Shown: positions 1 to 11,634 of the stretch, one piece after another
Layout: every line of letters starts with the position of its first letter
Numbering within the stretch: the first letter of the stretch is position 1
Source: Culex pipiens pallens
Taxonomy: Eukaryota; Arthropoda; Insecta; Diptera; Culicidae
NCBI RefSeq assembly: GCF_016801865.2
Contig: NC_068939.1
Span: forward strand, 73,150,100 to 73,214,099
Direction of reading: 5' to 3'
DNA: 64,000 nt
Translations under genes and position numbers: made by a program
The notes under the pieces: model-generated
The model's input: only the letters and a program-made list of their open reading frames with translations
What the model was told of the DNA's origin: nothing
The model's database searches: none

Positions 1-382
1 AAAAGTTGCGGGTTTTTGTCCCCTGAAACATATAAAAAAACTTCGAAAATAAGAATATAAAAATAATATTTTTGGTAATTGAGTTCTTGTGAAAAAAATT
101 TAATGAAAGATCGCAAATATTTTTTCCGCGTACCTATTTTTTCCCAATAGTCCTCAATACTTTGCCGAAGACACCAAATCAATCAAAAAATTCCTTGAAA
201 AGTTACAGATTTTCCGAATATTTACTTACCATTTTTTTATGGACAGCTGCCAAAATTGTATGGAGACTTGTATGGGTGAACCAATGACACAAAATGGCTT
301 CTTTGGTCATAGCGAAAGCATCCACAAAGTTTGAACCAAACAAAGAAATATACAAATAAAATCCATTTCCGGTTAGACGAGT
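1..382. other. AT-rich non-coding stretch
   Basis: No coding signal is visible. The segment around 286-340 (TTTGGTCATAG followed by a GCATCCACAAAGTTT-like run) resembles 16465-16510, so part of it is probably an old interspersed repeat. Confidence 0.4.
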
Positions 383-392
383 TTGCGAAATA

Positions 393-615
393 AAAAAAAA
401 ACGAAACTATTGGCACTACGCCCCCCGGGGCATGGCCTTCCTCTAACGTGGGATTTCTGCTCCAGCGCCTCTGACGAGACAGGAGAAACCGGGACCGACG
501 TTTTACTTCACCATCCGATAGAAGCTCAGTGGATAAGGCGGGAATCGAACCCGCGTCTCATAGCATCATCGGGATCGGCAGCCGAAGCCGCTACCCCTGC
601 GCCACGAGACCCACA
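393..615 (-). mobile_element. tRNA-derived SINE with 10-bp target-site duplication
   Basis: Read on the minus strand, the element starts at 615 with a tRNA-like head. It has an A-box-like TGGCGCAGGGG and a perfect B box, GGTTCGATTCC, at about 540-552. A non-tRNA body follows, and it ends in a run of ten T (plus-strand A run at 392-400). It is flanked by the identical 10-mer TTGCGAAATA at 383-392 and 616-625, the signature of target-primed integration. The sense 3' end is T-rich rather than A-rich, which could be a retained pol III terminator. The head resembles those at 18440-18530 and 35953-36004. An overlapping 95-codon open frame has no protein features. Confidence 0.85.
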
Positions 616-625
616 TTGCGAAATA

Positions 626-1065
626 GTTCAAGCTAATGGAACGAGAGGAATAACAAATCCGCATAAATAATTTCAAGATTGTTCTGGTGTCAACCGAAAA
701 CGTGATCATAAATTAAAGTGGAGGAATAAGGCTTTTAACTGCTTATTTAATTGTCCGTGTGCAGGACGCCGGACTGTTTAATCATTTTCTGGCGTAGATT
801 TAATTTTGCAGCCCAAAACCAGTTATTGAAATGGAAAAATAAAATTCTTTTTCAAATTTTCTTTTCTTGATTTGTGTGCACCTACGTCGAAGACCAAGAT
901 TGTTTACTTTTTGCACTTTGGGCTGACAGTCTTGGTATGACAGATTTGGTCTGACAGCTTTATCATGGATTTTGGTCTGGTCTAGGCGAGAGATAGGACA
1001 CAGCACCTTCCTGTTAAATAATGATTGGCCGAAAATTAAAGAAAACATATCTGGAGGAAAACGAG
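626..1065. other. Non-coding, nothing recognised
   Basis: AT-rich sequence with no supported gene, RNA or repeat boundary. Confidence 0.4.
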
Positions 1066-1606
1066 AAAAGGGCGGATAAGCATTTTTGACAGTTAAAACT
1101 ATTTTGCTTATTCTCAAGCTTCATGAAACTTTTTCACAAAACTCCAAGTGTAAAACAATTGCTGTTCTCCCCACCTACCTCTCATTGCTTCGGGGTTTGT
1201 TTAATAGTCAATTGTTGTCTCGAAATTTGCAAAATAGTTGCAGCCAGGGTTGCCAGATAAATCTGGGAATGCCAGATTTTTCAAGTGTCAGCCAGAATAA
1301 AGATTCACTCTTCTCTGTGCCAGATATCGACATTTTTTGCCAGATTTTTCACTAAATACCCATTTAGAAAAACTTTTTATTAAATGAGCGAAAGTAAATG
1401 AAAATTCAACATTTTTTAGGCCATAAAATCAGTTAAAATATCAAACTTTTGAATTAATTCATATCCTCCCTTACCTTCATCATTTAGACTTGTTAGATTT
1501 TCGCCTGTCAGATTTTTCCAGATTTTTAATAGATACTTTGCCAGATTGTTCGCATTTTGACCTGGTAACCCTGGTTGCAGCTGTCAAAATGCTTATGCGC
1601 CCTTTT
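1066..1606. mobile_element. MITE with GGGCGGATAAGCATT ends, interrupted by a hAT-like MITE
   Basis: The left end AAAAGGGCGGATAAGCATTT is matched in reverse complement by the right end AAAAGGGCGCATAAGCATTT (right end at 1606), giving inverted repeats of about 27 bp. A second, uninterrupted copy lies at 53041-53243. Comparing the two shows that 1245-1573 plus one target duplication is a later insertion here. Confidence 0.75.
1245..1573. mobile_element. hAT-like MITE with perfect 8-bp TSD
   Basis: The ends are CAGGGTTGCCAG at the left and, in reverse complement, CAGGGTTACCAG at the right. The flanks are the identical 8-mer GTTGCAGC at 1237-1244 and 1574-1581. CAGGG-type ends with an 8-bp duplication are characteristic of the hAT superfamily. 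There is no transposase, so it is non-autonomous. The interior repeats GCCAGATTTTT-like words. Confidence 0.85.
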
Positions 1607-3870
1607 CAAATGTTGCTCCAGATATGAAACACAATAGCTTATAGGACCTTTTATAATTAAAAACTCTATTATTTTTTCCATTCTTCAGCACATCTTCCGC
1701 TGTCCAGCTGACATTCCTGGGCCATCGCGACGCCATCCAGCATCCATCGCATGTTCCTGCCAGCATCACCCAGATCATTATCACACGCTTCGACCATAAT
1801 CACGCACATTTAGCTTTCGCGGCCAGAATCATCTTCAACAAAGAATGGTAGCCGGAACATTTATCTAATAAGCTCGTTTTCGGTTCAAAAGTATCAAATT
1901 TCAATCGCTCTTTATTCTCACACAAATGTTCAGACGGAGGGGGAACGAAAGTTAATCCAGAGCAACCATTTCTTTAAAAGATCAACCGAGATTCGACCTT
2001 TGCGATACGCGATCAAGCTGGACGGCGCGAACTAGCATGAAGTCTCTGCGATACGACACCAATTCACGGCAGGAAACCCAACTCGAACATTTTATGATCT
2101 TAATTTATTGGCTCCGTAACGAAACCTGAGGACACTTGCCGGCGGGGCTTGATGCGTTCAACAAACCATTTACACCTTTGGACAATGGGACATTGGGAAG
2201 CGGCAGTCCTCTCGGAACTTGTTCACACAAAAATCAAACGCATGGAGGGAGGGAGAGGAGAAAAGGGACAAGGACTTCGGGATGACCGGTGACATAATAT
2301 GTAATTTTATCACTTTACGCACAGCCAGAAGCCCGGAGAAGGTTTCGGAAGATCGTGGCGACGCAGGACTGTTCAAGATCACGGTGAAGCCGACAAAGCT
2401 GCACGGTCGTCTCAAGTGGTGCCATAAAGATACTCTTTCCCTTTGTAGTACCAGACCAGACTGGAGATAACAGGGAAAAAGGTTCTAACGGTAGAACTAA
2501 TGCGGGCTGAGTGGTTTACGCGACAGGTTGTTACAGGACAGGTCCGATGGAAGGGATCAATCGAAACCGATCATCAGACTGGCGACAGGATCGTGTCGAA
2601 TTGCGTGTGCATGCGGTGATGTTTTCGGCAATTGAATCGGGTTTTTTTATGGGGCATAAAACAGGTGAAACTAGGGGAGAACAGAAAGGAAGCGATTGAA
2701 GATTCAAACTTTTATCTTGTACTAAAACCCCATTTCCTAAAATATAAACTTGCAAAATGGTCAACTGTTTACTGTATAACATGTGAAAATCGACAAAGAA
2801 ACATTTGTTGACCCTGTTTAACATGAAATTATGAAATTTTTGAAAAAAAAACATTATTCAATATAAGTGATAACGATGCAGTAATCGTTTCTCAGAATTG
2901 ATTAATGTTAGAAACGTTAGACCGTAACCGTATGTTATAGAAGACAACTAATTATGAGTCATAGTTCAATTCCAGAAACCGATTCTCGAAAGCATCCATC
3001 ATGCACCAAAAGACCATCTTCACGGTCACGTCCACGCACAGCAAACAAACATCGAAAAAATATCAAAAACCCAATAAAAAGTCAATAAAAATCAGTGTTT
3101 TCCCATCGCGACATTCCCATCGACCCTTGTGAGCGACCCGATGGTGTGACGTCCCTTATCAAACTTTCTTCATCAGCCGCATTTTGGGAATTTCTCCGCC
3201 GATGACCAAAAAGACATTAAAAAGTCCGGAGGCTGCTTCCTGGAACATCCAACTAAACCAAACAGAAGACCAACCAAAAAAAAAACCTAACAGGTAAAAT
3301 ATGCAACACATAAAACTGAAATTAATAATTGTAATAAAATTGATTTTAACGCCTTTCTTATCAGCGCCGACACCGGCAGCTACGGCAGTGGCCATGTCCA
3401 ACCCGGGCTGCGGGGTCAATTCCACTCGGGGTCCATTTCGGGAACTGGGTCGTAAAAATACGATACGATACAATCGATCGACGTGGTGTCGTTTCTTCGA
3501 GACAGATGGAGTGAAGAAGATCTTCACGCGCGTTTGTCACCGTTGCTGAGGGGTTGATGCATTTTTCAAGCGAGGACATTTGATCGCACTAGATTGAACT
3601 AGGTGAATGCATCGAAGAGCTAGGGATGTCATACTTAGATAAAAATAATCTCAATTTTTACACATTAAAAAAGTTGAGTATGGGAAGGTTGAAAATTTTG
3701 TAGGGTGGATATTACTTCTATTTTCAAAAATGTTACCTAAAAATGTAAATTTTAACAGAAACTGATAAATATTTCATCAGCTCCTGATGTAAAATTTAAC
3801 ATTTTCTTACACAAAATCTGTCACCATTCCCAGTTTTTCGAATGTTTTTTTTTTCTTTTCCTTTCAGTGG
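1607..3870. other. Intergenic or intronic sequence, partly single-copy looking
   Basis: Blocks at about 1690-2700 and 3000-3560 have higher GC and look unlike the surrounding repeats, but no frame carries a recognisable protein. The segment 3640-3830 resembles interiors of the MITE family at 32994-33257 (words such as GGAAGGTTGAA and ATATTACTTCT), so it is probably a decayed copy. Confidence 0.4.
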
Positions 3871-3872
3871 TA

Positions 3873-4319
3873 CCCGAACAGACGGTAATAACTAAATTCA
3901 TGCCATTTCAATAACAAATACTGTTAAAATAACAGAAAGTGTTATGGAAAATTCTTGCAAAATCCATTTTTGCATAAGAGTTCAATAACAGTTTATGTTA
4001 TCATAACAAAGTTTGTTATTGGTCTGATATTGGTTGAAAGCCAAAACAACTTTGGAATAACGTTTTTTGTTATGGACGAATACCTCCAACTGTTATTGGG
4101 ATGATCGGATTAGTTGTTAAAATAACAAAAAATAATAACAAAGATTTGTTCGAAGAATAACTAGAAATGTTATTAGTCTGTTATTACAATAACAATCCAA
4201 TAACAAAAAAATCATAACGACGAATAACAAATCCTGTTATAAATAACATAAAATGTTATTGGCCTAGTATTTTCAAATATCAAAAAACGTTATTCCCAAG
4301 TTATTTCCGTCTGCTCGGG
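3873..4319. mobile_element. TA-flanked MITE with CCCGA(A/G)CAGACGG ends
   Basis: The left end CCCGAACAGACGGTAATAAC matches the right end in reverse complement, CCCGAGCAGACGGAAATAAC. It is flanked by TA at 3871-3872 and 4320-4321. The 447-bp interior is dense in the word AATAACA and its complement TGTTATT. TA duplications fit the Tc1/mariner-type (ITm) target preference. No transposase is present. Confidence 0.8.
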
Positions 4320-4321
4320 TA

Positions 4322-5256
4322 GGGGAAGGTGGGGCAAGACGACCATATGGGGCAAGAGGAACAATCGCTCCTACGGCCGTAATTTTTACAATTTTAATTA
4401 TTTCCAGTATGAGGAATTGTTGCTAGCAATGCAATTAGCTGATTCTACTACCACATAACCGCCAAAATGACGTAAACGCCACGGGGCAAAAGATTTAATG
4501 CAGTTTTTTTCAAAACCTTTGTTTTCTTATAATATTTGGAAAGTACAAAATAAGGCTTAGGGTTCGTTTTAAGGCTCATTTTATCAAAATGCTATTTTTC
4601 CTAGATCAGTAGTGTCCCTACAAATGACATGCACCTATTACAAAGTATGATTTAAATTTTGATTATTTTTGTTGAGAGCTTCAGGTGGGGCAAGTGTACC
4701 ATATGGATTTTTAGTAAGGAAAAAATTACGAATTGCTGCAACAACATATTTTATTGGGAAATAAATACACGAAAGTACTTAAAACCTGGTAAACAATCGT
4801 TAAAAAAATTGTCCATACAAAGTATAGTGATATTATGAAAATTTACTATTTATCATCAAAGTAGTTTTTTTTTTCGTAAAAACGATAAAAATTTTTGTAA
4901 AATATTATTATTTAATCTAAAAATGGAAGAAACCATTCAAATACATTCTAATCTGATGTATCTAAGTGATAACAGCTCAATTGTTAGCAAATTAACATGT
5001 TTTTTCATGCATTGTTCCTCTTGCCCCAACGGGTTGTTCGTCTTGCCCCACTAGTTGAGTAGAACGTACGGAAAATCAAAAATTTTAAAATCAATTTTTC
5101 ACATTAAAAAACAGGATTTTTTAAAAACTTGTTTTAACAAAGTCTTAGTCAAGACCTAGAATAAGAAGATTATAATAAAATCCGACAGATTTTTTAACTT
5201 TTTAATGGGTTATAACGAGCATTTCCTTAGCTTGTTACACTTGCCCCACTTTACCC
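4322..5256. mobile_element. TA-flanked foldback MITE, GTGGGGCAAG family, copy 1
   Basis: The left end GGGGAAGGTGGGGCAAG is matched by the right end in reverse complement, GGGTAAAGTGGGGCAAG. The flanks are TA at 4320-4321 (shared with the neighbouring element) and 5257-5258. Copies of GGGGCAAG or CTTGCCCC also occur inside. A second copy at 40906-43194 carries a nested TTAA element, so this copy serves as its empty-site reference. There is no coding capacity. Confidence 0.8.
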
Positions 5257-5258
5257 TA

Positions 5259-6916
5259 TTTTGGAATCGTGCACTTTTTATAATTCAGAAAAACGCGTAT
5301 TTACATTACGTGTTTTTTGTAACTTTGTAAGCTTACTTTTGAAAATGTTTTACTAAGTTTTCAAGTAGGCTTACCTGATCGATGTTGTAGGCAAGTTTGC
5401 AAAAAAAAAATATATTTGCATGTATTCATTACAAGTTAAGTTTATTTTTAGTGATGATGTTGACCATTTTATACTAGTTTTTAGAAGTTTTCACCCCTAA
5501 AACTGAACGGTGTGCAATCGAAAAATATTTTTTTCTGATTTTTTTTTTGGCAGTTTGTGGTGATTGTGAACTCCGAAAACGCGATAAATTTTTTTTCTGA
5601 AAAACCTGTGGTACATTTCAAAAATCTAAAAACTAACCTTGCTAAGTTACAAAAAAAAACAGAAAATTTGAAATGAAAAAAATATTCAAAATGTTTTTGA
5701 CAGTTGAGTAACGAAAAATTTGTGATCAAGGACCTTTTTAATGTTCACGAAAAATAAAGAAGGGTCGGTGCTACTTTTTTTATTACATTGATTTATAAAC
5801 TTTTAGAGGCATTCAGGAGCAAACAAATTTTTTTTCTGAAGGCCCTGTTTAAAAAAATTTCGAGGGTTTTTTCTTAACAATTATTTGGAACTATGAAAAA
5901 AAAGCATTTTTCGAAAAAAATATTATGCCTGTAAAATGTGAACGACGCAATTTATCGAAAATATGTTCAATCATAATGTTTTCAAAAAAATGTAACCCTA
6001 TATTTTTATGTCTCCTAAAACATATCAAATAATCATAATCATAAAAAATAGATAGCTTGAAAATTTATCTTTAGAAAATAAAAAGTGTAAAAAAACGAGA
6101 TAGTGTTTTATCCCTTGTAGCATTTTTATCTGAAAAAAACCTAATCATAACCTACAATTTTGTCAAACACCGGTTTGTATGACTTAATAAAAAATCTCGG
6201 CAAAAAATTGGCAAAGTTATAGAAAATCACTTTTATTTAAAATCACCCTTTTAAATTTCAATGTGGATCTTTCCAATGATTTGCTTTGAACTTTATAGAA
6301 ATTCATATTTAGTCAATTCTATTTAATTTTGAAAATACTCAAAACTATTGAATTAGGAAATAAAATTTAATTTATCAGAAAATAACTCTACGAGTAGAGC
6401 ATACCAGTTTATTCAAAAAGTTTTAAATCATTCATATTTTAGGATACAGCTTTTTAAATAAAATTTATACGTTATTGTACAAATCTTCAATATATTTATA
6501 AGAAAATGGGGATTGCACAAAACTACATAGTAGATAAAATGGCTATTAATTGGAAACAAATCTGCCAATACTTTTTATGGAAAAGAAAATCAGAAAATTC
6601 AAAATTCAAATATTCTTTATTAAATAATTATTAAAAAGCAATGAAAATTCGGTTTAGTTTACCAACAAAAATCCAATTCACTTGAAAATCTTCAAAAATA
6701 CTTTCAAATTAGTTTCTGATTAATATTCTCTATTTCCAGCGGCCTTAATAAATTTTAATGCATTTTTTTCGACGATATTTCAGCACGATTTTTTCAAAGA
6801 ATTATAGGAAAATAATCCCCTCTCACCTTCAAAATGTCTTCATAAAATCATGAAGCAATCCAAAATTATGGCTGGAAATTGAAATTTCCTCCACAGATCC
6901 TGAGACCACAGATCGG
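5259..6916. other. Very AT-rich non-coding stretch
   Basis: No gene or element boundary could be fixed. The motif CAGTTGAGTAACGAAAAATT near 5700 also occurs near 33710, so old repeats are present. Confidence 0.4.
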
Positions 6917-6920
6917 TTAA

Positions 6921-7389
6921 CACTGGAACGCCCAACGCATGTCCAACTTACACGGACGCCCAAGCCTCCCAAAAAAGGTGGAACGGTAACTTCAACTCGC
7001 TGGTTCTCGGGCATTACTCAACCAATCGGGACGATTCTTGTTTCCAGTGATTTGTAAGAATGTCTAGATGATCCTAAAATTTTGCAGAACTTGATTTGAA
7101 CAAATCTGTAATTTCTGCGACCGAAAACATCGTTCCACCTTTTTTTAAAACGACTGCCTCCGCGGAATTTTTGGCGATTTTTTTTACACGCGAAAAAAAA
7201 AGTTGGAACGATGTTTTTGATCGCAAAAATTACAGATTTGATCAAATTAAGTTCTGCAAAATTCTAGAATCATCTAGACATCCTAACAAATCACTGGAAA
7301 GAAGAATCATCTTGATTGGTTGAGTTATGCCCGAGAATTTGAGTTGAATTTACCGTTCCAACTTTTTTGGAGCCTTGGGCGTTGGAATG
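6921..7389. mobile_element. TTAA-flanked foldback MITE, GGAACGCCCAA family
   Basis: Flanked by TTAA at 6917-6920 and 7390-7393. The ends are CACTGGAACGCCCAA and, in reverse complement, CATTCCAACGCCCAA. Nearly the whole element is a long inverted repeat, with arms of about 200 bp meeting near 7160-7190. The TTAA duplication suggests piggyBac-type mobilisation (inference). The overlapping 75-codon frames on both strands are mirror shadows of the two arms. Confidence 0.75.
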
Positions 7390-7393
7390 TTAA

Positions 7394-8962
7394 AAAAATT
7401 AAAACTTTAGAAATAAAGAGTATTTAACTCATCTAATTCTAAACAGCATTTTGTGATACTTTTTATCTAAAAAAAAACTTGGGCTTGAAATTTCATTTTT
7501 TTAGGTCGTATGTTTAAAAAAAAGTTTTGAGATAATTTTATCGCTATAAAAGAAATAAAAAATGTATATATCTAGCATCCCAACTGCACTGAAACTCAAC
7601 ACCCAACCTGCAGCCGAATCTTCGCCCATAAAATCGATATAAAATTAGTCTCTGTAACGCATCGTCTCGTCGCGTCATCGATCCCGAAATGACCCCAGAG
7701 CATATTTTACATACTGTTTTTTTTTTGTTTTCAGGAAAAATTTCTTTTTTATTACACTTTCGTTTGACCATCGCAACAGGAGAAAGGTGAGATCAGATCT
7801 GGTAGATGGCTGACGCTAGATTTGTACTTTCCTCACTGATTGATGTTTCAAGCAAGTTGGAAAATGTTGGGTGATTTTATAGCGCTACCACAAATTGACC
7901 CCTCTCGCGCTGCAAGAAGTTAGAAGGTAGTAAAAGCTGTTGTGTTTATTAATTTATTATCTGTTCGACCTTGGTAGTGGACCCGGGGTGACGTCTGATA
8001 TCTTGTGATTTGATCTCGACATCAGGGAAGGATCGAATACTGGGATTGTTCTAACTTTCAAGTTTGGGATCATTAATTTTGTCAATCTGATATGTAGACG
8101 GAAAAATGTACAGTAGAAGTATTTTTTAAATAATTTTAGTTAAGCTTATTTGAACTTACATAATCATAGCAAAATTACAAAATAAAAATTGATAAAGATA
8201 ATAGTTTTTATCCTTTATAAAAATTGATTATTTTTCTCCGTGTTCAGATCAATTTGCTCGACATTTTCTCACGCACTCACCTTTCCCTGCTGCTGTCCCT
8301 GATCCCCAGAGGTTGTCCCGCAATCAAAAGTCGCTCAACGGATAAAAAATGTCAAAAAACCAAGTCTAACCATCAAACCATCGAACGGTCTGAAAACATG
8401 CAGGTCGTCGGGAATGTTCTCCTCCTTCAGTCCCAAAACCTAACAGCCTCATCTAGTGAAAAGTAGCCAAGGCGCCATGCCACATGCTGTTCCGCAGACA
8501 AAAGCTATGTTTGTTCTGGGACCATCATCATCATAATCATCGTGTCGGGGAACTGCCCACCAACACCACACCCCTGGGACCTGTGCGAGTCCCAGGGTCC
8601 CGGGAGAAAGGTCGTCGCGCAGAAGAAAAAAAAACTCGACTGGGAAAGACGAGATCGGTCACACTTCAGGGACTCGTTGGCAGCAGCAGCAAAAAAGGAC
8701 CCCAGGGAGAGGGTCGTCACCGGCGGAGTGATGCAAAACTGTTAATTATCCACTCAACACTTGCTGCCACTTGATGTGAGCTGAAATCCCATATGAGCTG
8801 AATCCATTTCAGGGAGAACCTGTTGTCAATAGCATGCCAATTGATTTAGTCAATGAAATCATTCGAAGTATTCGGTTTCACGAAATTTCTAGTACTCATT
8901 TTTTTATTGAATTGTTGTATTTTTGTACAAACCAACTTGCAGCACAATGATCGACCAACGAC
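7394..8962. other. Non-coding, partly single-copy looking
   Basis: The region 7560-7760 and the more GC-rich 8240-8780 look unique, but no frame has recognisable protein features and no splice-supported exon was found. Confidence 0.35.
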
Positions 8963-9014
8963 CACCGCACAGTGAGGCCAAACCCGCTGCTAATCACATG
9001 AAATTGTTTACGAG

Positions 9015-9520
9015 AAAGGCCGCAGGTTTTTAGATCCCAAAAAAAGTGATCTTTATGTAAAAAAACCTGATAAATCGAATGGCGATGACCCCATCCACCG
9101 GAGACCACGGGAACAGGTCCATTTTGCCCCTTTTTCCCCTAAAAATCAATTTTCTTATACTATTTGATCTGTACAGAAAAAGGCCGCAGGTTTTTTGACC
9201 TCAAAAATAGTGTTCTATCCGTAAAAAAGCCTGATGAATCGAATGGTGATGACCCCATCCACCGGAGACCACAGGAACAGGTCCATTTTGCCCCTTTTTC
9301 CCCTAAAAATCAATTTTCTTATACTATTTGATCTGTACAGAAAAAAAGCCGAAGGTATTTTGACATCAAAAATAGTATTCTATACAATAAAAAACCCGAT
9401 GAATCGAATGGTGATGACCCCATCCACCGGAGACCACGGGAACAGGTCTATTTTGCCCCTTTTCCCCTAAAAATAATTTTTCTTATACTATTTGACCTGT
9501 ACAGAAAAAGGCCGCAGGTT
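9015..9520 (+). repeat. ~165-bp tandem repeat, left block
   Basis: About three copies of a ~165-bp unit, each beginning near AAAGGCCGCAGGTTTTT (starts about 9015, 9179, 9345, with a partial copy at 9507) and containing GATGACCCCATCCACCGG. The open frame at 9234-9470 is just this unit read through and is not a gene. Confidence 0.85.
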
Positions 9521-9530
9521 TTTTTCTTCA

Positions 9531-11159
9531 ATTTTAAAATTCTTAAATTCTTAAATTCTTAAATTCTTAAATTCTTAAATTCTTAAATTCTTAAATTCTT
9601 AAATTCTTAAATTCTTAAATTCTTAAATTTTTAAATTCTTAAATTCTTAAATTCTTAAATTCTTAAATTCTTAAATTCTTAAATTCTTAAATTCTTAAAT
9701 TCTTAAATTCTTAAATTCTTAAATTCTTAAATTCTTAAATTCTTAAATTCTTAAATTCTTAAATTCTTAAATTCTTAAATTCTTAAATTCTTAAATTCTT
9801 AAATTCTTAAATTCTTAAATTCTTAAATTCTTAAATTCTTAAATTCTTAAATTCTTAAATTCTTAAATTCTTAAATTTTTAAATTCTTAAATTCTTAAAT
9901 TCTTAAATTCTTAAATTCTTAAATTCTTAAATTCTTAAATTCTTAAATTCTTAAATTCTTAAATTCTTAAATTCTTAAATTCTTAAATTCTTAAATTCTT
10001 AAATTCTTAAATTCTTAAATTCTTAAATTCTTAAATTCTTAAATTCTTAAATTCTTAAATTCTTAAATTCTTAAATTCTTAAATTCTTAAATTCTTAAAT
10101 TCTTAAATTCTTAAATTCTTAAATTCTTAAATTCTTAAATTCTTAAATTCTTAAATTCTTAAATTCTTAAATTCTTAAATTCTTAAATTCTTAAATTCTT
10201 AAATTCTTAAATTCTTAAATTCTTAAATTCTTAAATTCTTAAATTCTTAAATTCTTAAATTCTTAAATTCTTAAATTCTTAAATTCTTAAATTCTTAAAT
10301 TCTTAAATTCTTAAATTCTTAAATTCTTAATTCTTAAATTCTTAAATTCTTAAATTCTTAAATTCTTAAATTCTTAAATTCTTAAATTCTTAAATTCTTA
10401 AATTCTTAAATTCTTAAATTCTTAAATTCTTAAATTCTTAAATTCTTAAATTCTTAAATTCTTAAATTCTTAAATTCTTAAATTCTTAAATTCTTAAATT
10501 CTTAAATTCTTAAATTCTTAAATTCTTAAATTCTTAAATTCTTAAATTCTTAAATTCTTAAATTCTTAAATTCTTAAATTCTTAAATTCTTAAATTCTTA
10601 AATTCTTAAATTCTTAAATTCTTAAATTCTTAAATTCTTAAATTCTTAAATTCTTAAATTCTTAAATTCTTAAATTCTTAAATTCTTAAATTCTTAAATT
10701 CTTAAATTCTTAAATTCTTAAATTCTTAAATTCTTAAATTCTTAAATTCTTAAATTCTTAAATTCTTAAATTCTTAAATTCTTAAATTCTTAAATTCTTA
10801 AATTCTTAAATTCTTAAATTCTTAAATTCTTAAATTTTTAAATTCTTAAATTCTTCAATTCTTAAATTCTTAAATTCTTAAATTCTTAAATTCTTAAATT
10901 CTTAAATTCTTAAATTCTTAAATTCTTAAATTCTTAAATTCTTAAATTCTTAAATTCTTAAATTCTTAAATTCTTAAATTCTTAAATTCTTAAATTCTTA
11001 AATTCTTAAATTCTTATATTCTTAAATTCTTAAATTCTTAAATTCTTAAATTCTTAAATTCTTATATTCTTAAATTCTTAAATTCTTAAATTCTTAAATT
11101 CTTAAATTCTTAAATTCTTAAATTCTTAAATTCTTAAATTCTTAAATTCTTAAATTCTT
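9531..11159 (+). repeat. (AAATTCTT)n satellite, about 1.6 kb
   Basis: Roughly 200 copies of an 8-bp unit with very few variants: occasional ATTTTT or TTATATTC units and one 1-bp phase slip near 10327. The near-perfect homogeneity implies recent expansion or ongoing homogenisation. It occupies the centre of the Transib-like element. Confidence 0.95.
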
Positions 11160-11164
11160 TATTT

Positions 11165-11585
11165 TATTTTGGGCTGGTACAAATATTATTCGATTTATCA
11201 GGCTTTTTATTGTATAGAATACTATTTTTGATGTCAAAATACCTTCGGCTTTTTTTCTGTACAGATCAAATAGTATAAGAAAATTGATTTTTAGGGGAAA
11301 AAGGGGCAAAATGGACCTGTTCCCGTGGTCTCCGGTGGATGGGGTCATCACCATTCGATTCATCAGGCTTTTTTACGTATAGAACACTATTTTTGAGGTC
11401 AAAAAACCTGCGGCCTTTTTCTGTACAGATCAAATAGTATAAGAAAATTGATTTTTAGGGGGAAAAGGGGCAAAATGGACCTGTTCCCGTGGTCTCCGGT
11501 GGATGGGGTCATCACCATTCGATTCATCAGGCTTTTTTACGTATAGAACACTATTTTTGAGGTCAAAAAACCTGCGGCCTTTCTC
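11165..11585 (-). repeat. ~165-bp tandem repeat, right block (inverted)
   Basis: About two and a half copies of the left-block unit in reverse complement, for example CCTGCGGCCT near 11406 and 11568. Together with the left block it makes a palindrome around the 8-mer satellite. Confidence 0.85.
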
Positions 11586-11634
11586 GTAATCAATTTCATG
11601 GGATTAGCAGCGGGTTTGGCCCCACTGTGCACCG

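Larger units (their letters stand above)
8968..11629. mobile_element. Transib-like non-autonomous element filled with satellite
   Basis: The termini are CACAGTG (8968-8974) and its reverse complement CACTGTG (11623-11629). They are flanked by the identical GC-rich 5-mer CACCG at 8963-8967 and 11630-11634. Inside, both ends share a subterminal inverted block with GGCCAAACCCGCTGCTAATC. Established knowledge: Transib transposons have CACWRTG-type ends like the V(D)J RSS heptamer and make 5-bp GC-rich duplications. No transposase is present. The interior is about 165-bp tandem repeats in opposite orientation on the two sides, with an 8-mer satellite between them. Confidence 0.8.

Noticed and set aside
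9540..11159. CRISPR-like array
   Set aside because: The repeats are contiguous 8-mers with no spacers, in a eukaryotic transposon; the same applies to the 7-mer and 47-mer arrays.
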